Below, piece by piece: positions 35,599-43,364 of a DNA stretch of 50,715 bases (within the stretch, counting starts at the first letter, position 1; each line of letters starts with the position of its first letter). Position numbers and translations under genes: made by a program. This DNA is from Caballeronia hypogeia. GTDB taxonomy: Bacteria > Pseudomonadota > Gammaproteobacteria > Burkholderiales > Burkholderiaceae. The notes beneath the pieces are model-generated. The model did no database searches. It had not been told where the DNA came from and worked only from the letters and a program-made list of their open reading frames with translations. Location: NCBI RefSeq assembly GCF_001544875.2, contig NZ_FCOA02000044.1:1-50715 (forward strand), in the 5' to 3' direction.

Positions 35599-36369
35599 TC
35601 ACTGCCACCACACGAGGCGTTTGTCGAGCCACACGGCGACGCCATACAGCACGACGCTCGCGAGCGACGCGCTCAGCACGGCGGCCCATACCGCGAGGTA
35701 ATCCATCTGCTGCGTCGATTCGAAGATGATTCGCCCGACGCCCTGATAAGCGCCCAGCATCTCCGCGACGATCGCGACGATCATGCTGCGCGGAATCGCC
35801 ACGCGAATCGCAGTGACGAGCGAGGGCAATGCGACGGGCATCTGCAGGCGATACAGAATCGCGATGCGCGACGCGCCGAAGCTGCGCAACAGATCGATCG
35901 CGCCGGCATCCGCCTGCTTCAGGCCGTGCAGGGTGTTGATCAATACGACGAAGCCGGTTGCAAGCACGACGAGCGCCACCTTCGAGGTCGCGCCGATGCC
36001 GAACCACGCGAGCGTCAGCGGCACGTAGCCGACGATCGGCACCGAGTTGATCGCAACGAGCACCGGCAACAACATGCGTTCGATGAACGGCGCGAATGTC
36101 ATCAGCACCGCGATGGCGACCCCGGCGATCACGCCGAGCGCGAAGCCGCCGATGGATTCGGCGAGCGTCGCGGCAAGCGCGTCGGAGAGCGCGCCGGCAT
36201 CGGTGACGAAGCGTCCGGCGACATCCGCGACGTGCGGCAGCACGAAGGGCGGAATGTCGAACAACGCGATCGCGCCTTCCCATACGGCGATGAAGATCAC
36301 GAGCGTCAGCAGCACGGGCGCAATTCGCGCGACGCCTGCGGGCAGCATCAGTTTGCGGCTTTCCACCAT
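35599..36369 (-). CDS. ABC transporter permease (SsuC/ThiX-like), second copy
   Basis: 256 residues from an ATG with AGAGG five bases upstream, overlapping the end of the preceding permease by 22 nt; an alternative ATG overlapping that stop as TGATG (36348) is possible. Six membrane helices and the cytoplasmic EAA loop (LLRSFGASRIAILYRLQMPVALP region) mark a BPD-type permease of the nitrate/sulfonate/taurine/thiamine-precursor family. It pairs with the upstream permease, so the importer is probably a heterodimer. Confidence 0.9.
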   Translation of the reverse strand: MVESRKLMLPAGVARIAPVLLTLVIFIAVWEGAIALFDIPPFVLPHVADVAGRFVTDAGALSDALAATLAESIGGFALGVIAGVAIAVLMTFAPFIERMLLPVLVAINSVPIVGYVPLTLAWFGIGATSKVALVVLATGFVVLINTLHGLKQADAGAIDLLRSFGASRIAILYRLQMPVALPSLVTAIRVAIPRSMIVAIVAEMLGAYQGVGRIIFESTQQMDYLAVWAAVLSASLASVVLYGVAVWLDKRLVWWQ

Positions 36370-37160
36370 ACGAACCTCTTCTCGACGATTGCCAGAATCC
36401 AGTACAGGCAGCTGCCCATGACGCCGCACGCGACGATCGTGGTCCAGATGCGCACCATGTCTTCGGTGTAGGTCGCCTGCAGCAGCATCACGCCGAGGCC
36501 CACCGTTTCACCGAACCATTCGCCGACGATCGAGCCGATCAGCGCGAGCGAAATCGCCACACGCAAGCCGACGACGATCTGCGGCGCCGCCGACGGCAAC
36601 GCCAGCTTCGCGAACAGCATCGCGTGCGATGCGCCGAACGAGCGCATCAGACCGACGCGGCTCGGATCGACCGCGCGCAGGCCGCGCAAGGCGTTGACCG
36701 TCACCGGAAAAAACGAAAGGAACAGCGCCATCACGACCTTCGCGAGCAGCGTGTTGCCGAACCACATCACGACCAGCGCGCCGAACGCGACCACCGGCAT
36801 CGTCTGCGCGACGACGAAGAGCGGGAACAACGAGCGTTCGAGCGTGCGCACATACGCGAACATCACGCCGAACGCGACGCCGAGAATCGAGCCCGCGAAG
36901 AAGCCGAGCACGGTTTCGAGCAGCGTGCGGCCGAACGCGGCGGCGAGCGCATCGCGCACGGACCACGCATCCGCGAAGACATGCGAGAGCGGCGGCAGAT
37001 AGCGCGTCGGGACGTTCAGCGCGACGGTAAGCGCCTGCCACAGCAACGCGATGGCGATGATCGCGGCGAGCGGCGACGACAGCCAGCGCTTCAGCTTCAT
37101 GGCGCCTTGCGCTTTCGAACGCGGCGGACGTGACGACACTTGCATGGAGACGGGCTGCAT
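36348..37160 (-). CDS. ABC transporter permease (SsuC/ThiX-like), first copy
   Basis: 270 residues starting one base after the ATPase stop. Six membrane helices follow a short cytoplasmic N-terminus. The EAA loop is at MRSFGASHAMLFAKLALPSA, near residue 190. It shows family resemblance to the second permease at the same positions (ending F-V-W-W in both), consistent with an internal duplication. It belongs to the inner-membrane part of the importer served by the ATPase and the binding protein of the same operon. Confidence 0.9.
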   Translation of the reverse strand: MQPVSMQVSSRPPRSKAQGAMKLKRWLSSPLAAIIAIALLWQALTVALNVPTRYLPPLSHVFADAWSVRDALAAAFGRTLLETVLGFFAGSILGVAFGVMFAYVRTLERSLFPLFVVAQTMPVVAFGALVVMWFGNTLLAKVVMALFLSFFPVTVNALRGLRAVDPSRVGLMRSFGASHAMLFAKLALPSAAPQIVVGLRVAISLALIGSIVGEWFGETVGLGVMLLQATYTEDMVRIWTTIVACGVMGSCLYWILAIVEKRFVWWKAAN

Positions 37161-37161
37161 A

Positions 37162-38040
37162 TCAATGCGCTCCCGTCGCGGCGAACGACTTCATGCTCTC
37201 CTCCTCGATCACTTCGAGCAGGCGGCGCTTGATGTCGATGAAACGCGCATCGGTGACCAGCGACGGGTCGCGCGGACGCGGCAGATCGACCACTTCCTCG
37301 CACTTGATCGTGCCGGGGCGCGAGGTCATCACGATCACGCGATCGCCGAGAAAGATCGCTTCGTCGATATCGTGCGTGATGAACAGCACCGTGCGCTTGT
37401 GCTTCGCCCAGATTTGCAGGAGCCAGTGCTGCATCTTCGTGCGCGTGAGGGCGTCGAGCGCGCCGAAGGGCTCGTCGAGCAACATCAGATCGCGCTCGAA
37501 CAGGAACGTGCGCATCAGCGCCACGCGCTGACGCATGCCGCCCGACAACTGCTGCGGATAGTGGCGCTCGAAACCCTTGAGGCCGAACTCGGGAAACATG
37601 GTCTGGGCGCGGGCGCGCGCTTCCTTCTTCGACATGCCTTCGACTTCGAGCGCGATGATCGCGTTGTCGAGCACCGTGCGCCATGGAAACAGCAGGTCGC
37701 GCTGCGGCATGAACGACACCTTGCCGAGCAGCTTGCCGTCGGGCTGCGGGACGTTGTTGAACAGGATCGAGCCGTCGCTGTCGGGCGCGAGCAGGCCTGC
37801 GATCATGTTGAACAGCGTGGACTTGCCGCAACCCGAAGGACCGACTAGCGTCACGAACTCGCCGCGCTGGATCTTCAGGTCGACGTGACGGACGGCCACC
37901 GTGGGCGATGCCGGATCGCCAAAGCGCTTCCACACGTTGACGAGTTGCAGCTGCGGCGTGCCGGACACGGGCGCGATGCTCGCGCGCTCTTCGGGCGCAT
38001 CCACGAGACGTGGCGCGGCGGTTTCCATCGTTGAGCTCAT
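37162..38040 (-). CDS. ABC transporter ATPase (SsuB/TauB/ThiZ-like)
   Basis: 292 residues from the ATG six bases after GGAGAG. Walker A is GPSGCGKST (67-75), the Q-loop is FMPQRDLLFPW, the signature is LSGGMRQR (165-172), Walker B is LMLLDEPFGALD (185-196), and the H-loop is ITHDIDEA. Sequence features match the nitrate/sulfonate/taurine family of import ATPases. The N-terminal 30 residues are an extra, poorly conserved tail. Confidence 0.93.
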   Translation of the reverse strand: MSSTMETAAPRLVDAPEERASIAPVSGTPQLQLVNVWKRFGDPASPTVAVRHVDLKIQRGEFVTLVGPSGCGKSTLFNMIAGLLAPDSDGSILFNNVPQPDGKLLGKVSFMPQRDLLFPWRTVLDNAIIALEVEGMSKKEARARAQTMFPEFGLKGFERHYPQQLSGGMRQRVALMRTFLFERDLMLLDEPFGALDALTRTKMQHWLLQIWAKHKRTVLFITHDIDEAIFLGDRVIVMTSRPGTIKCEEVVDLPRPRDPSLVTDARFIDIKRRLLEVIEEESMKSFAATGAH

Positions 38041-38072
38041 GCGATTCTCTCCGTTGTCGTCAGGAGTGGGCA

Positions 38073-39083
38073 TCAAAGCGACTTGTTCGAGACGGGCACG
38101 CCTTGCCACACCTTCGTGTCGAATGCCTTCGACAGATCGACCGGCTTTTGCAGCGCCTTGTACGTGGCGAGGCGCGTCTGGATCTGCCCGGCGACACCCA
38201 TGTCGATTTCTCCAATGTCGCCCTTGCCGTCCTTGCCCGCGGCGGCGAGCGTCGCGTACTGATCGAGCATGGCCGCCTGATGCGCGCGATTCGCGCCGGG
38301 CGCGCTGGCCATGACGATGTCCACCGCCTCATCGCGATGTTCGAACGCGTATTTCCAGCCTTGCAGCGTGGCGGAGAGAAAGGCCGTCGCCTGATCGCGA
38401 TGCGCCTGCAGAAACTTCTCGGAGGTGATGATCGAATCGGCTTGCGAGACCACGCCGAAGTCGGACGGCTTGAACACGGTGAGGTTCTTCACGCCGTTCT
38501 CGTTCAGCGTGACGAGCTCGTTGTAGCGCGTGGCCGTGGCGACATCGATCTGGCCGTCGATGAATGGCGACATCGACGCCGCCTGCGGGACGACCTTCGC
38601 GTCGGTCGGCTCGAGCTTCTGCGAGGCGAGCATCGCGTAGAGCGTGTATTGCGCGCCGGTGAACCACGTCGACACCTTCTTGCCCTTGAGGTCCGAGAGC
38701 GTCTTGATGCCCGAGTCCGACTTCGCGACGAACACGTGCGGGCTCTGCTGCAACATCATGCCGATGGCGACGAGCGGCAGACCCTTGTCGCGCGCGAAGA
38801 GCTGTGCTTCCGCGCCGCCGCCTACGCCGAAGGTATCGGCGCCCGAGCTGACGAGCGTTTCGACATTGATGTTGGGACCGCCGGGATTGATGGTGACATC
38901 GAGCCCATTGGCCTTATAGAAGCCTTTGGCAAGGGCGACGTAGTAGCCCGCGAACTGCGCCTGAGGCAGCCAGCGCAGTCGGACCGAGACTTTCTCGTCC
39001 GCATGCGCGCTCGACGCGGGAAAGAGCGAGAGACACAAGGAACTGGCGGCCAGGATGCTGCAAACGACGACGTTGCGAAACAT
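38073..39083 (-). CDS. ABC transporter substrate-binding protein (NMT1/THI5-like, ThiY family)
   Basis: 336 residues starting after AGGAGGG. A Sec signal peptide ends at SAHA-DEK (about residue 29). The mature N-terminus VRLRWLPQAQFAGYYVALAK, followed by GFYKANGLDV, is strongly reminiscent of ThiY/THI5-type binding proteins for pyrimidine precursors of thiamine and of related riboflavin-type binders; the VSSGADTFGVGGGAE region lines the pocket. It is the first gene of the twelve-gene operon and is preceded by a sigma-54 promoter. The ligand is probably a nitrogen-containing heterocycle, by family inference only. Confidence 0.9.
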   Translation of the reverse strand: MFRNVVVCSILAASSLCLSLFPASSAHADEKVSVRLRWLPQAQFAGYYVALAKGFYKANGLDVTINPGGPNINVETLVSSGADTFGVGGGAEAQLFARDKGLPLVAIGMMLQQSPHVFVAKSDSGIKTLSDLKGKKVSTWFTGAQYTLYAMLASQKLEPTDAKVVPQAASMSPFIDGQIDVATATRYNELVTLNENGVKNLTVFKPSDFGVVSQADSIITSEKFLQAHRDQATAFLSATLQGWKYAFEHRDEAVDIVMASAPGANRAHQAAMLDQYATLAAAGKDGKGDIGEIDMGVAGQIQTRLATYKALQKPVDLSKAFDTKVWQGVPVSNKSL

Positions 39084-39385
39084 GAAACCCTCCTTTGTAT
39101 GCATGAAGTAGCTAATGCAGTATCCGTGCCATGCTGAGGCACCTTGTTTTAAGGGGTTTCTTGTGTTTCTTGAGGCGCGAAGGTGGTGCACGGCGCTCGC
39201 GTATGGGCGCGGCGTCACCAGCGCGGATCACGCGCCCTGTTGTGGTGAGTTGCGGGACATGTCGTGGACGGATGCGATCTTCGGGACGCGCCAGCGATAG
39301 TGCGCTATCCTGTCGCCTCCACATGGAATGGTTCTGACGAGACTCCGCACGTCGCATGTAGTGCGGGATCAATCAAGGAGGCACC
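39084..39385. other. Divergent intergenic region (302 bp), ABC operon / DUF2501 gene
   Basis: No gene was found here. The left part holds the sigma-54 promoter and upstream half-site for the minus-strand operon, separated by a T-rich tract (about 39144-39170) that could aid DNA bending. The right part serves the plus-strand DUF2501 gene: an inverted repeat CCGCAC-N10-GTGCGG at 39345-39366 would form a short hairpin in the 5' UTR, just upstream of a strong AAGGAGG ribosome binding site. Confidence 0.5.
39115..39131 (-). promoter_or_regulatory. Sigma-54 (RpoN) -24/-12 promoter of the ABC/catabolic operon
   Basis: The minus strand reads TGGCACGGATACTGCAT, which fits TGGCACG-N4-TTGCA with one mismatch and has the invariant GG and GC exactly 12 positions apart. 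It lies 32 nt upstream of the binding-protein start codon, placing the transcription start near 39104. Further upstream, TGGTGCA (39184-39190) matches one half of an NtrC site (TGCACC-N5-GGTGCA), with a degraded partner (4 of 7) next to it. A sigma-54 promoter implies an enhancer-binding activator; NtrC and nitrogen limitation are the likely signal. Confidence 0.75.
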
Positions 39386-39823
39386 ATGATCGTTTCGAGG
39401 CGTCACACGCTGGCCGGCGCAATCCTGGCCGCGGCCGTGCTTTACATTCCGGTAGCTCAGGCACAGCTCGGCAATCTTCTCAATCAGGGCAAGGAGAGCG
39501 GCACTGCCGGCGGGCTCGGCGGATTGACCAGCGGTTTGTCGATGGATTCGCTGACATCGGGTAGCACGGGCAATGTCGCCGGTGTTCTCGAGTTCTGCAT
39601 CAAGAACAACTATCTCGGCGGCGGCGCATCATCGGTGAAGGATGGACTGATGAGCAAGCTCGGCGGATCGCCTTCGAGCGACGCGGGATACACGAGCGGT
39701 GCGAAGGGAATTCTCGATAGCGGCAACGGCAAGCAGGTCGATCTGAGCGGCGGCGGCCTGAAGGAACAGGTCACGAAGCAGGTCTGCGACAAGATTCTCG
39801 CTCAGGGCAAATCGCTTCTGTAG
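39386..39823 (+). CDS. DUF2501 family secreted protein (YjjA-like)
   Basis: 145 residues after a strong AAGGAGG site. A signal peptide (residues 1-26, cut after AQA) is followed by a Gly/Ser-rich segment and the DUF2501 core: EFCIKNNYL and TKQVCDKILAQGKSLL, with two cysteines probably forming a disulfide. Related small periplasmic proteins such as YjjA of E. coli have no established function. A single-gene unit closed by a hairpin. Confidence 0.85.
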   Translation: MIVSRRHTLAGAILAAAVLYIPVAQAQLGNLLNQGKESGTAGGLGGLTSGLSMDSLTSGSTGNVAGVLEFCIKNNYLGGGASSVKDGLMSKLGGSPSSDAGYTSGAKGILDSGNGKQVDLSGGGLKEQVTKQVCDKILAQGKSLL

Positions 39824-39834
39824 CGGTAAGTTGC

Positions 39835-39859
39835 GCGTCCTCGCGTGGCGCGGGGACGC
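39835..39859. terminator. Bidirectional hairpin between DUF2501 and CHAD genes
   Basis: An 11-bp stem (39835-39845 with 39849-39859, one G-T pair in RNA) closes a 3-nt loop between two convergent stop codons. It is very GC-rich and lacks a clear T run on either side, so efficiency is uncertain. Confidence 0.6.
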
Positions 39860-39876
39860 GTGAAGTCATGCCAGCC

Positions 39877-40788
39877 TCAGCCCGCGATGGCCCGCACCCG
39901 CCGCGATGCCGCGCGCATTCGGCGGTTCTTCTGCTGTTTCAGCCATTGCAACGATTCCAGCAGGACTTCCGTCGGCACACCGCTGAAGGTCGCACTGCGG
40001 ATAAGAAACTCGCTTGCAGCAATGTCATTGAACAGTCCAAGCTTGTTTTGCACGGACGTCAGATTCCTGATCGTGCGGCCGTGGCCGCCCTTGATGACAG
40101 GCTGAAAGAATTCGAGCAGATATCTCAACTTCTTGCCGGCCTTGCGGACATCGTGAAGATGCTCTTCATGCGCGATCTCATTGCGAGCCGCGCGCCTGCT
40201 GCGCTTTTGAAGCGCGCGCTGCGCAAGACGAACACGGCGCTCGGCGAACGCGCGAACGGGAAGATCATTGCAATTCGATTGCAACGCCGTTTGCGCACGA
40301 AACAAGACGTCGTTCAGGAATGCTTCGACGTCGTCGCCTTTAATCATCGTCTGGCTATGCACAACCGCCTGCGCGCGCTTTTCGCGTGCGGCGGCGACGA
40401 GCATTTCCACCGAAGCGCCGGATTCCTGCGCCGCTTTCAGGAGTTCGCCCGCGATGTCCCAGTCACGCGTTCCGCCAGCCACTGCGGCAAGACGCTTGAA
40501 TTCCTCTGTGGCTTGGGCCGTTGCTTCCTCTCCAAGATAAGGGGAGTAGGCCCAATAGAGTGCGCGCAGCTTTCTGAATGCGACACGAAGCTGATGAAAC
40601 CCTTCAGCGTCGCTGGTGGCGGATAGCTCTCTAGCCCTTTGAACGGCCTCGGCGACCACGGGCGTCGCCAGTAAGGAAAATGTGCTGGCTATGGAGCTCG
40701 CTTTTGAAAGCGATGAGCCGGCTGGACGCCGGTCGACCTTGAAGAAAGTGGTTGGCCGTGGCAAAGGCCAGTCACCATCCATATCCAT
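39877..40788 (-). CDS. CHAD-domain protein
   Basis: 303 residues, mostly helical. The CHAD pattern is clear: EGFHQLRVAFRKLRALYWAY (first conserved His and basic helix, about 63-82), ERRVRLAQRAL, and LHDVRKAGKKLRYLLEFF (second His helix). CHAD domains bind polyphosphate through their conserved histidines and basic patches and are often found near polyphosphate granules or attached to CYTH triphosphatases. No CYTH domain is fused here, and about 45 N-terminal residues are unassigned. Confidence 0.88.
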   Translation of the reverse strand: MDMDGDWPLPRPTTFFKVDRRPAGSSLSKASSIASTFSLLATPVVAEAVQRARELSATSDAEGFHQLRVAFRKLRALYWAYSPYLGEEATAQATEEFKRLAAVAGGTRDWDIAGELLKAAQESGASVEMLVAAAREKRAQAVVHSQTMIKGDDVEAFLNDVLFRAQTALQSNCNDLPVRAFAERRVRLAQRALQKRSRRAARNEIAHEEHLHDVRKAGKKLRYLLEFFQPVIKGGHGRTIRNLTSVQNKLGLFNDIAASEFLIRSATFSGVPTEVLLESLQWLKQQKNRRMRAASRRVRAIAG

Positions 40789-40822
40789 ATCAGTGCCTCG
40801 GGTGGGACGAAAATGGCTTTGG

Positions 40823-40843
40823 CACAGACATTACCACAGACAT
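40823..40843. repeat. Tandem CACAGACAT repeat upstream of the CHAD gene
   Basis: CACAGACAT occurs at 40823-40831 and again at 40835-40843, a 12-bp period. It lies 35 bp upstream of the CHAD start codon, in the 244-bp divergent spacer shared with the Nudix gene. It resembles a tandem regulator site but does not match the Pho box consensus (11-bp period, CTGTCAT). Confidence 0.45.
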
Positions 40844-41032
40844 CGCTGCGGCCCCGGTATTCATGACGGTTTGATGAAGCGCCCGTGAAGTGTGGCGAAT
40901 ATGCCTATCTTATTTTGCGGCCTTGCCGGCAGACCGCTGTTCTGTATTAGCATACCGAGCTACGCAAGCACTACCCCGATACGATGGCGCACAGAGCGCC
41001 GCGAAAATACATAGAACATAAGTGGGAGTTCC

Positions 41033-41401
41033 GTGAAGAAGCGCGCCACCGTGATCTGCCGCCGAGGTAAGCGAATCCTTCTGGTCGCTCGCAGTCAATC
41101 GAAGTGGGCGTTGCCGGGCGGAATACTCAAACGCGGAGAACATCTCCTGGACGCGGCGCTTCGGGAACTCAGGGAAGAAGCGCGGCTTGCGGGCAAGTCG
41201 GCGAAATACCTTTTTGATTTTCGCGGCAAGCAGAAGCACCATCATGTCTTCTCCTGCGAAATCCCTAACCGCGCCAAAGCTCGTCCGAGCAACGAAATAT
41301 CCAAGTGTCGCTGGGTTCATCTCGACGACATCCCTCGCCTTCTGACCAGCACGCCGACGAACGATATCGTGAAACTCATGAGTCAACGGCGCAGGAAGTA
41401 G
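41033..41401 (+). CDS. Nudix hydrolase
   Basis: 122 residues from a GTG start with GGGAG four bases upstream. The Nudix box G-x5-E-x7-REUxEE is complete: Gly30, Glu36, then RELREEA (44-50). The residues around it, WALPGGILKRGE, are typical of DIPP-type (diphosphoinositol/diadenosine polyphosphate) and general NTP-cleaning members. It is very basic (pI high from the K/R-rich ends). Divergent from the CHAD gene and convergent with the sugar-binding protein gene (12 nt between stops). Confidence 0.9.
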   Translation: MKKRATVICRRGKRILLVARSQSKWALPGGILKRGEHLLDAALRELREEARLAGKSAKYLFDFRGKQKHHHVFSCEIPNRAKARPSNEISKCRWVHLDDIPRLLTSTPTNDIVKLMSQRRRK

Positions 41402-41413
41402 TCGTCGGTCCAC

Positions 41414-42466
41414 TCAGCGATACTGTCCCGCGAACTTGATGACCGTGTCGATATTCGACTTGTCGATGAAGCCGGGACCCGAGCGAATGTTCTTGTCGGT
41501 ATAGATCGGCTTGAGACCGTACATGGCGACACGCTCCTTGAACTTCGGATTGTCTTGCAGCGCCGCTCGAATCTTCGCGCCGTCCGTCGTGTGCTCCTTC
41601 TTCGCGATGGCAAGCACGGCGACGCCTATGTAACCCTGCAGATAAGGCTGCTGGTCGACGGCGAACTGGATCGATCCGTTCTTGATGCCCTTGGCGATGT
41701 CATCCGAGAAGTCGAAGGTGGCGAAGAAGATCTTGCCGAGTTGTCCGCTCTGTTGAAGCGCCTTGAGCGTAGGGGACGCCGAATTCGGACCCAGCGTCAG
41801 AATGCCCTTCGTGCCGGGATGATTGCGCAGGTAGGCGCTGACCTTCGTCTGTATTTCAGTCGGGTCGTTGCCCGAATCGAGCGTCGACGACTTGTAATCG
41901 GCCCCGATGGCATCAGCAAAACCGCGGCAGCGATCGAATGACGTCGGATTGGTGGCGTAATGGTTCACGCAGAGAAAAGAGGTCACGCCGGCGGCCTTGG
42001 CCTTCTCTCCCGCCGCCTTGCCCGCCACGTAATCGGGCTGGCCGATATGCATGATCGCGTGAAGCTGCGCGCTTTGCTCTTCCGTGCCCGAGTTGATCGT
42101 AACGAGCGGAATGTGCTTCGCGGTCACTTTGCCGACCGAGGTCTTCAACACATCGAAGTCGCCTATGGAGACGATCACGCCGTCGTAGTTTCGCGCGGCG
42201 GCCTGCTCGACGAGTCTGGACATGTCGGCCATGTCGCCGTTGGGCGGATTACGGTAATCCGTGGTGACGTTGAAGTCCTCATCGGCCTGCTGAACCGCGT
42301 TCTTGATCGTGTTCCACCAGAGGTCGGAATCGGGTGCGTGGCTGACGAGCACGAAATGCGCATCGGCCGCCTGCGCGTTCGTGCCGATCGCACATCCCAC
42401 CAGCGCCGCCATCGCCATGCATGAACCTGCGAAGCTGCGTAAAGCGCCTTTTGCCGAACGATTCAT
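41414..42466 (-). CDS. Sugar ABC-type periplasmic binding protein (RbsB/MocB-like)
   Basis: 350 residues with a signal peptide cut near QAADAHF (residues about 32-35). A type I periplasmic-binding fold: HAPDSDLWWNTIKNAVQQA at the N-lobe, YDGVIVSIGDFD, PLVTINSG, DRCRGFADAIG, ILTLGPNSASPTLKAL, and FDFSDDIAKGIKNGSIQFAVDQQPYLQG, characteristic of ribose/inositol-type binders. No ATPase or permease gene accompanies it in the cluster, so it must borrow a membrane complex encoded elsewhere or serve as a sensor. The same gene content with a MocB-type protein occurs in rhizopine loci. Last gene of the operon. Confidence 0.88.
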   Translation of the reverse strand: MNRSAKGALRSFAGSCMAMAALVGCAIGTNAQAADAHFVLVSHAPDSDLWWNTIKNAVQQADEDFNVTTDYRNPPNGDMADMSRLVEQAAARNYDGVIVSIGDFDVLKTSVGKVTAKHIPLVTINSGTEEQSAQLHAIMHIGQPDYVAGKAAGEKAKAAGVTSFLCVNHYATNPTSFDRCRGFADAIGADYKSSTLDSGNDPTEIQTKVSAYLRNHPGTKGILTLGPNSASPTLKALQQSGQLGKIFFATFDFSDDIAKGIKNGSIQFAVDQQPYLQGYIGVAVLAIAKKEHTTDGAKIRAALQDNPKFKERVAMYGLKPIYTDKNIRSGPGFIDKSNIDTVIKFAGQYR

Positions 42467-42521
42467 GTCTCCACCTTTGTCGCGTTATGAACCCACCTGA
42501 TGCGGGCAAGAACTCATTGCC

Positions 42522-43364
42522 CTACGATGCTTCCGCTACTTCCTTCCATAACTTCCGAGCGAGGTCGCGCATCATCAGCGACTCGGCCCATCGGTCCGTC
42601 GTGTCGTTACCGTCGCGGCCGATGATCGCGTAGGGCTTCGGACCGATCTCGCAGACGAACGCGAGTGAATCGTCCTTGTCCGCACGGCGGCGCCACGAGT
42701 CGAATCCGTAGCGCCACCAGTCGGAGAAAAGATCGACCCACATGCGATGCGGCTCGAACGATATTTCGATCTGCACCTGCTCGCGGCTGGCCACTCTGCC
42801 GTGAAACGCCCAGCAGTTGTCCATGATCCGACGCATCAGCGCGTGATTCTCATCGGATACCGGCCACGGGAACTCGCGTCCCACGAGAAAATGCGACAGG
42901 TCGCCAAGAAGCTTGAGATCGGGCCGCGCGTCGAGCAGATCGAGCGTGAAGTACAGGTCGGTCGTCATCCTGTCGCGATGCGTTTCGATGTAGACCGGGA
43001 AATCCACCTGCTCGGCAAGCCGCTGCCAGCCATCGAGCAGCGTCACGCATTCCTTGATCGTGCGCGGCCGCACGTCCGGCTGAATGTCGAGATGGTGCAG
43101 GCCGAACTCCGTCGCGATCTCGAGCGCCGGCTGCAAATCGTCGACGGTGGCCGGAAAGCACTGACCCTCCGCATCGAGCGCAAGCGGCGCGCGCAGCTCC
43201 GCCAGTCTGCGAAAGTAGTCGCGATTCGTGCAGTGTGCGCTGACGCCATCGAAGCCGGCTTCCGCGATCATCCGCACGTTCTCTTCCAGCGAACGCTCGA
43301 AGCCGTCGGTGTGTCGACGCTCCATCGCCCACAGTGACTGAAAGACCAGAAATTGTTGACTCAT
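42522..43364 (-). CDS. Xylose-isomerase-like TIM-barrel sugar isomerase/epimerase (MocC-like)
   Basis: 280 residues. The ATG overlaps the stop of the reductase gene (ATGA). The TIM-barrel family AP_endonuc_2 is suggested by SLEENVRMIAEAGFDGVSAH, the metal-ligand-type segments PVYIETHRDRMT and LKLLGDLSHF, and a C-terminal ISFEPHRMW-type segment. Relatives include inosose dehydratase IolE and MocC of rhizopine catabolism. It probably isomerises or dehydrates the cyclitol or sugar product after the oxygenase step. Assignment to MocC is by context and fold, not by a search. Confidence 0.8.
   Translation of the reverse strand: MSQQFLVFQSLWAMERRHTDGFERSLEENVRMIAEAGFDGVSAHCTNRDYFRRLAELRAPLALDAEGQCFPATVDDLQPALEIATEFGLHHLDIQPDVRPRTIKECVTLLDGWQRLAEQVDFPVYIETHRDRMTTDLYFTLDLLDARPDLKLLGDLSHFLVGREFPWPVSDENHALMRRIMDNCWAFHGRVASREQVQIEISFEPHRMWVDLFSDWWRYGFDSWRRRADKDDSLAFVCEIGPKPYAIIGRDGNDTTDRWAESLMMRDLARKLWKEVAEAS

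Noticed and set aside
40823..40843. Pho box
   Set aside because: The period is 12 bp, not 11, and the half-site CACAGACAT does not match CTGTCAT.
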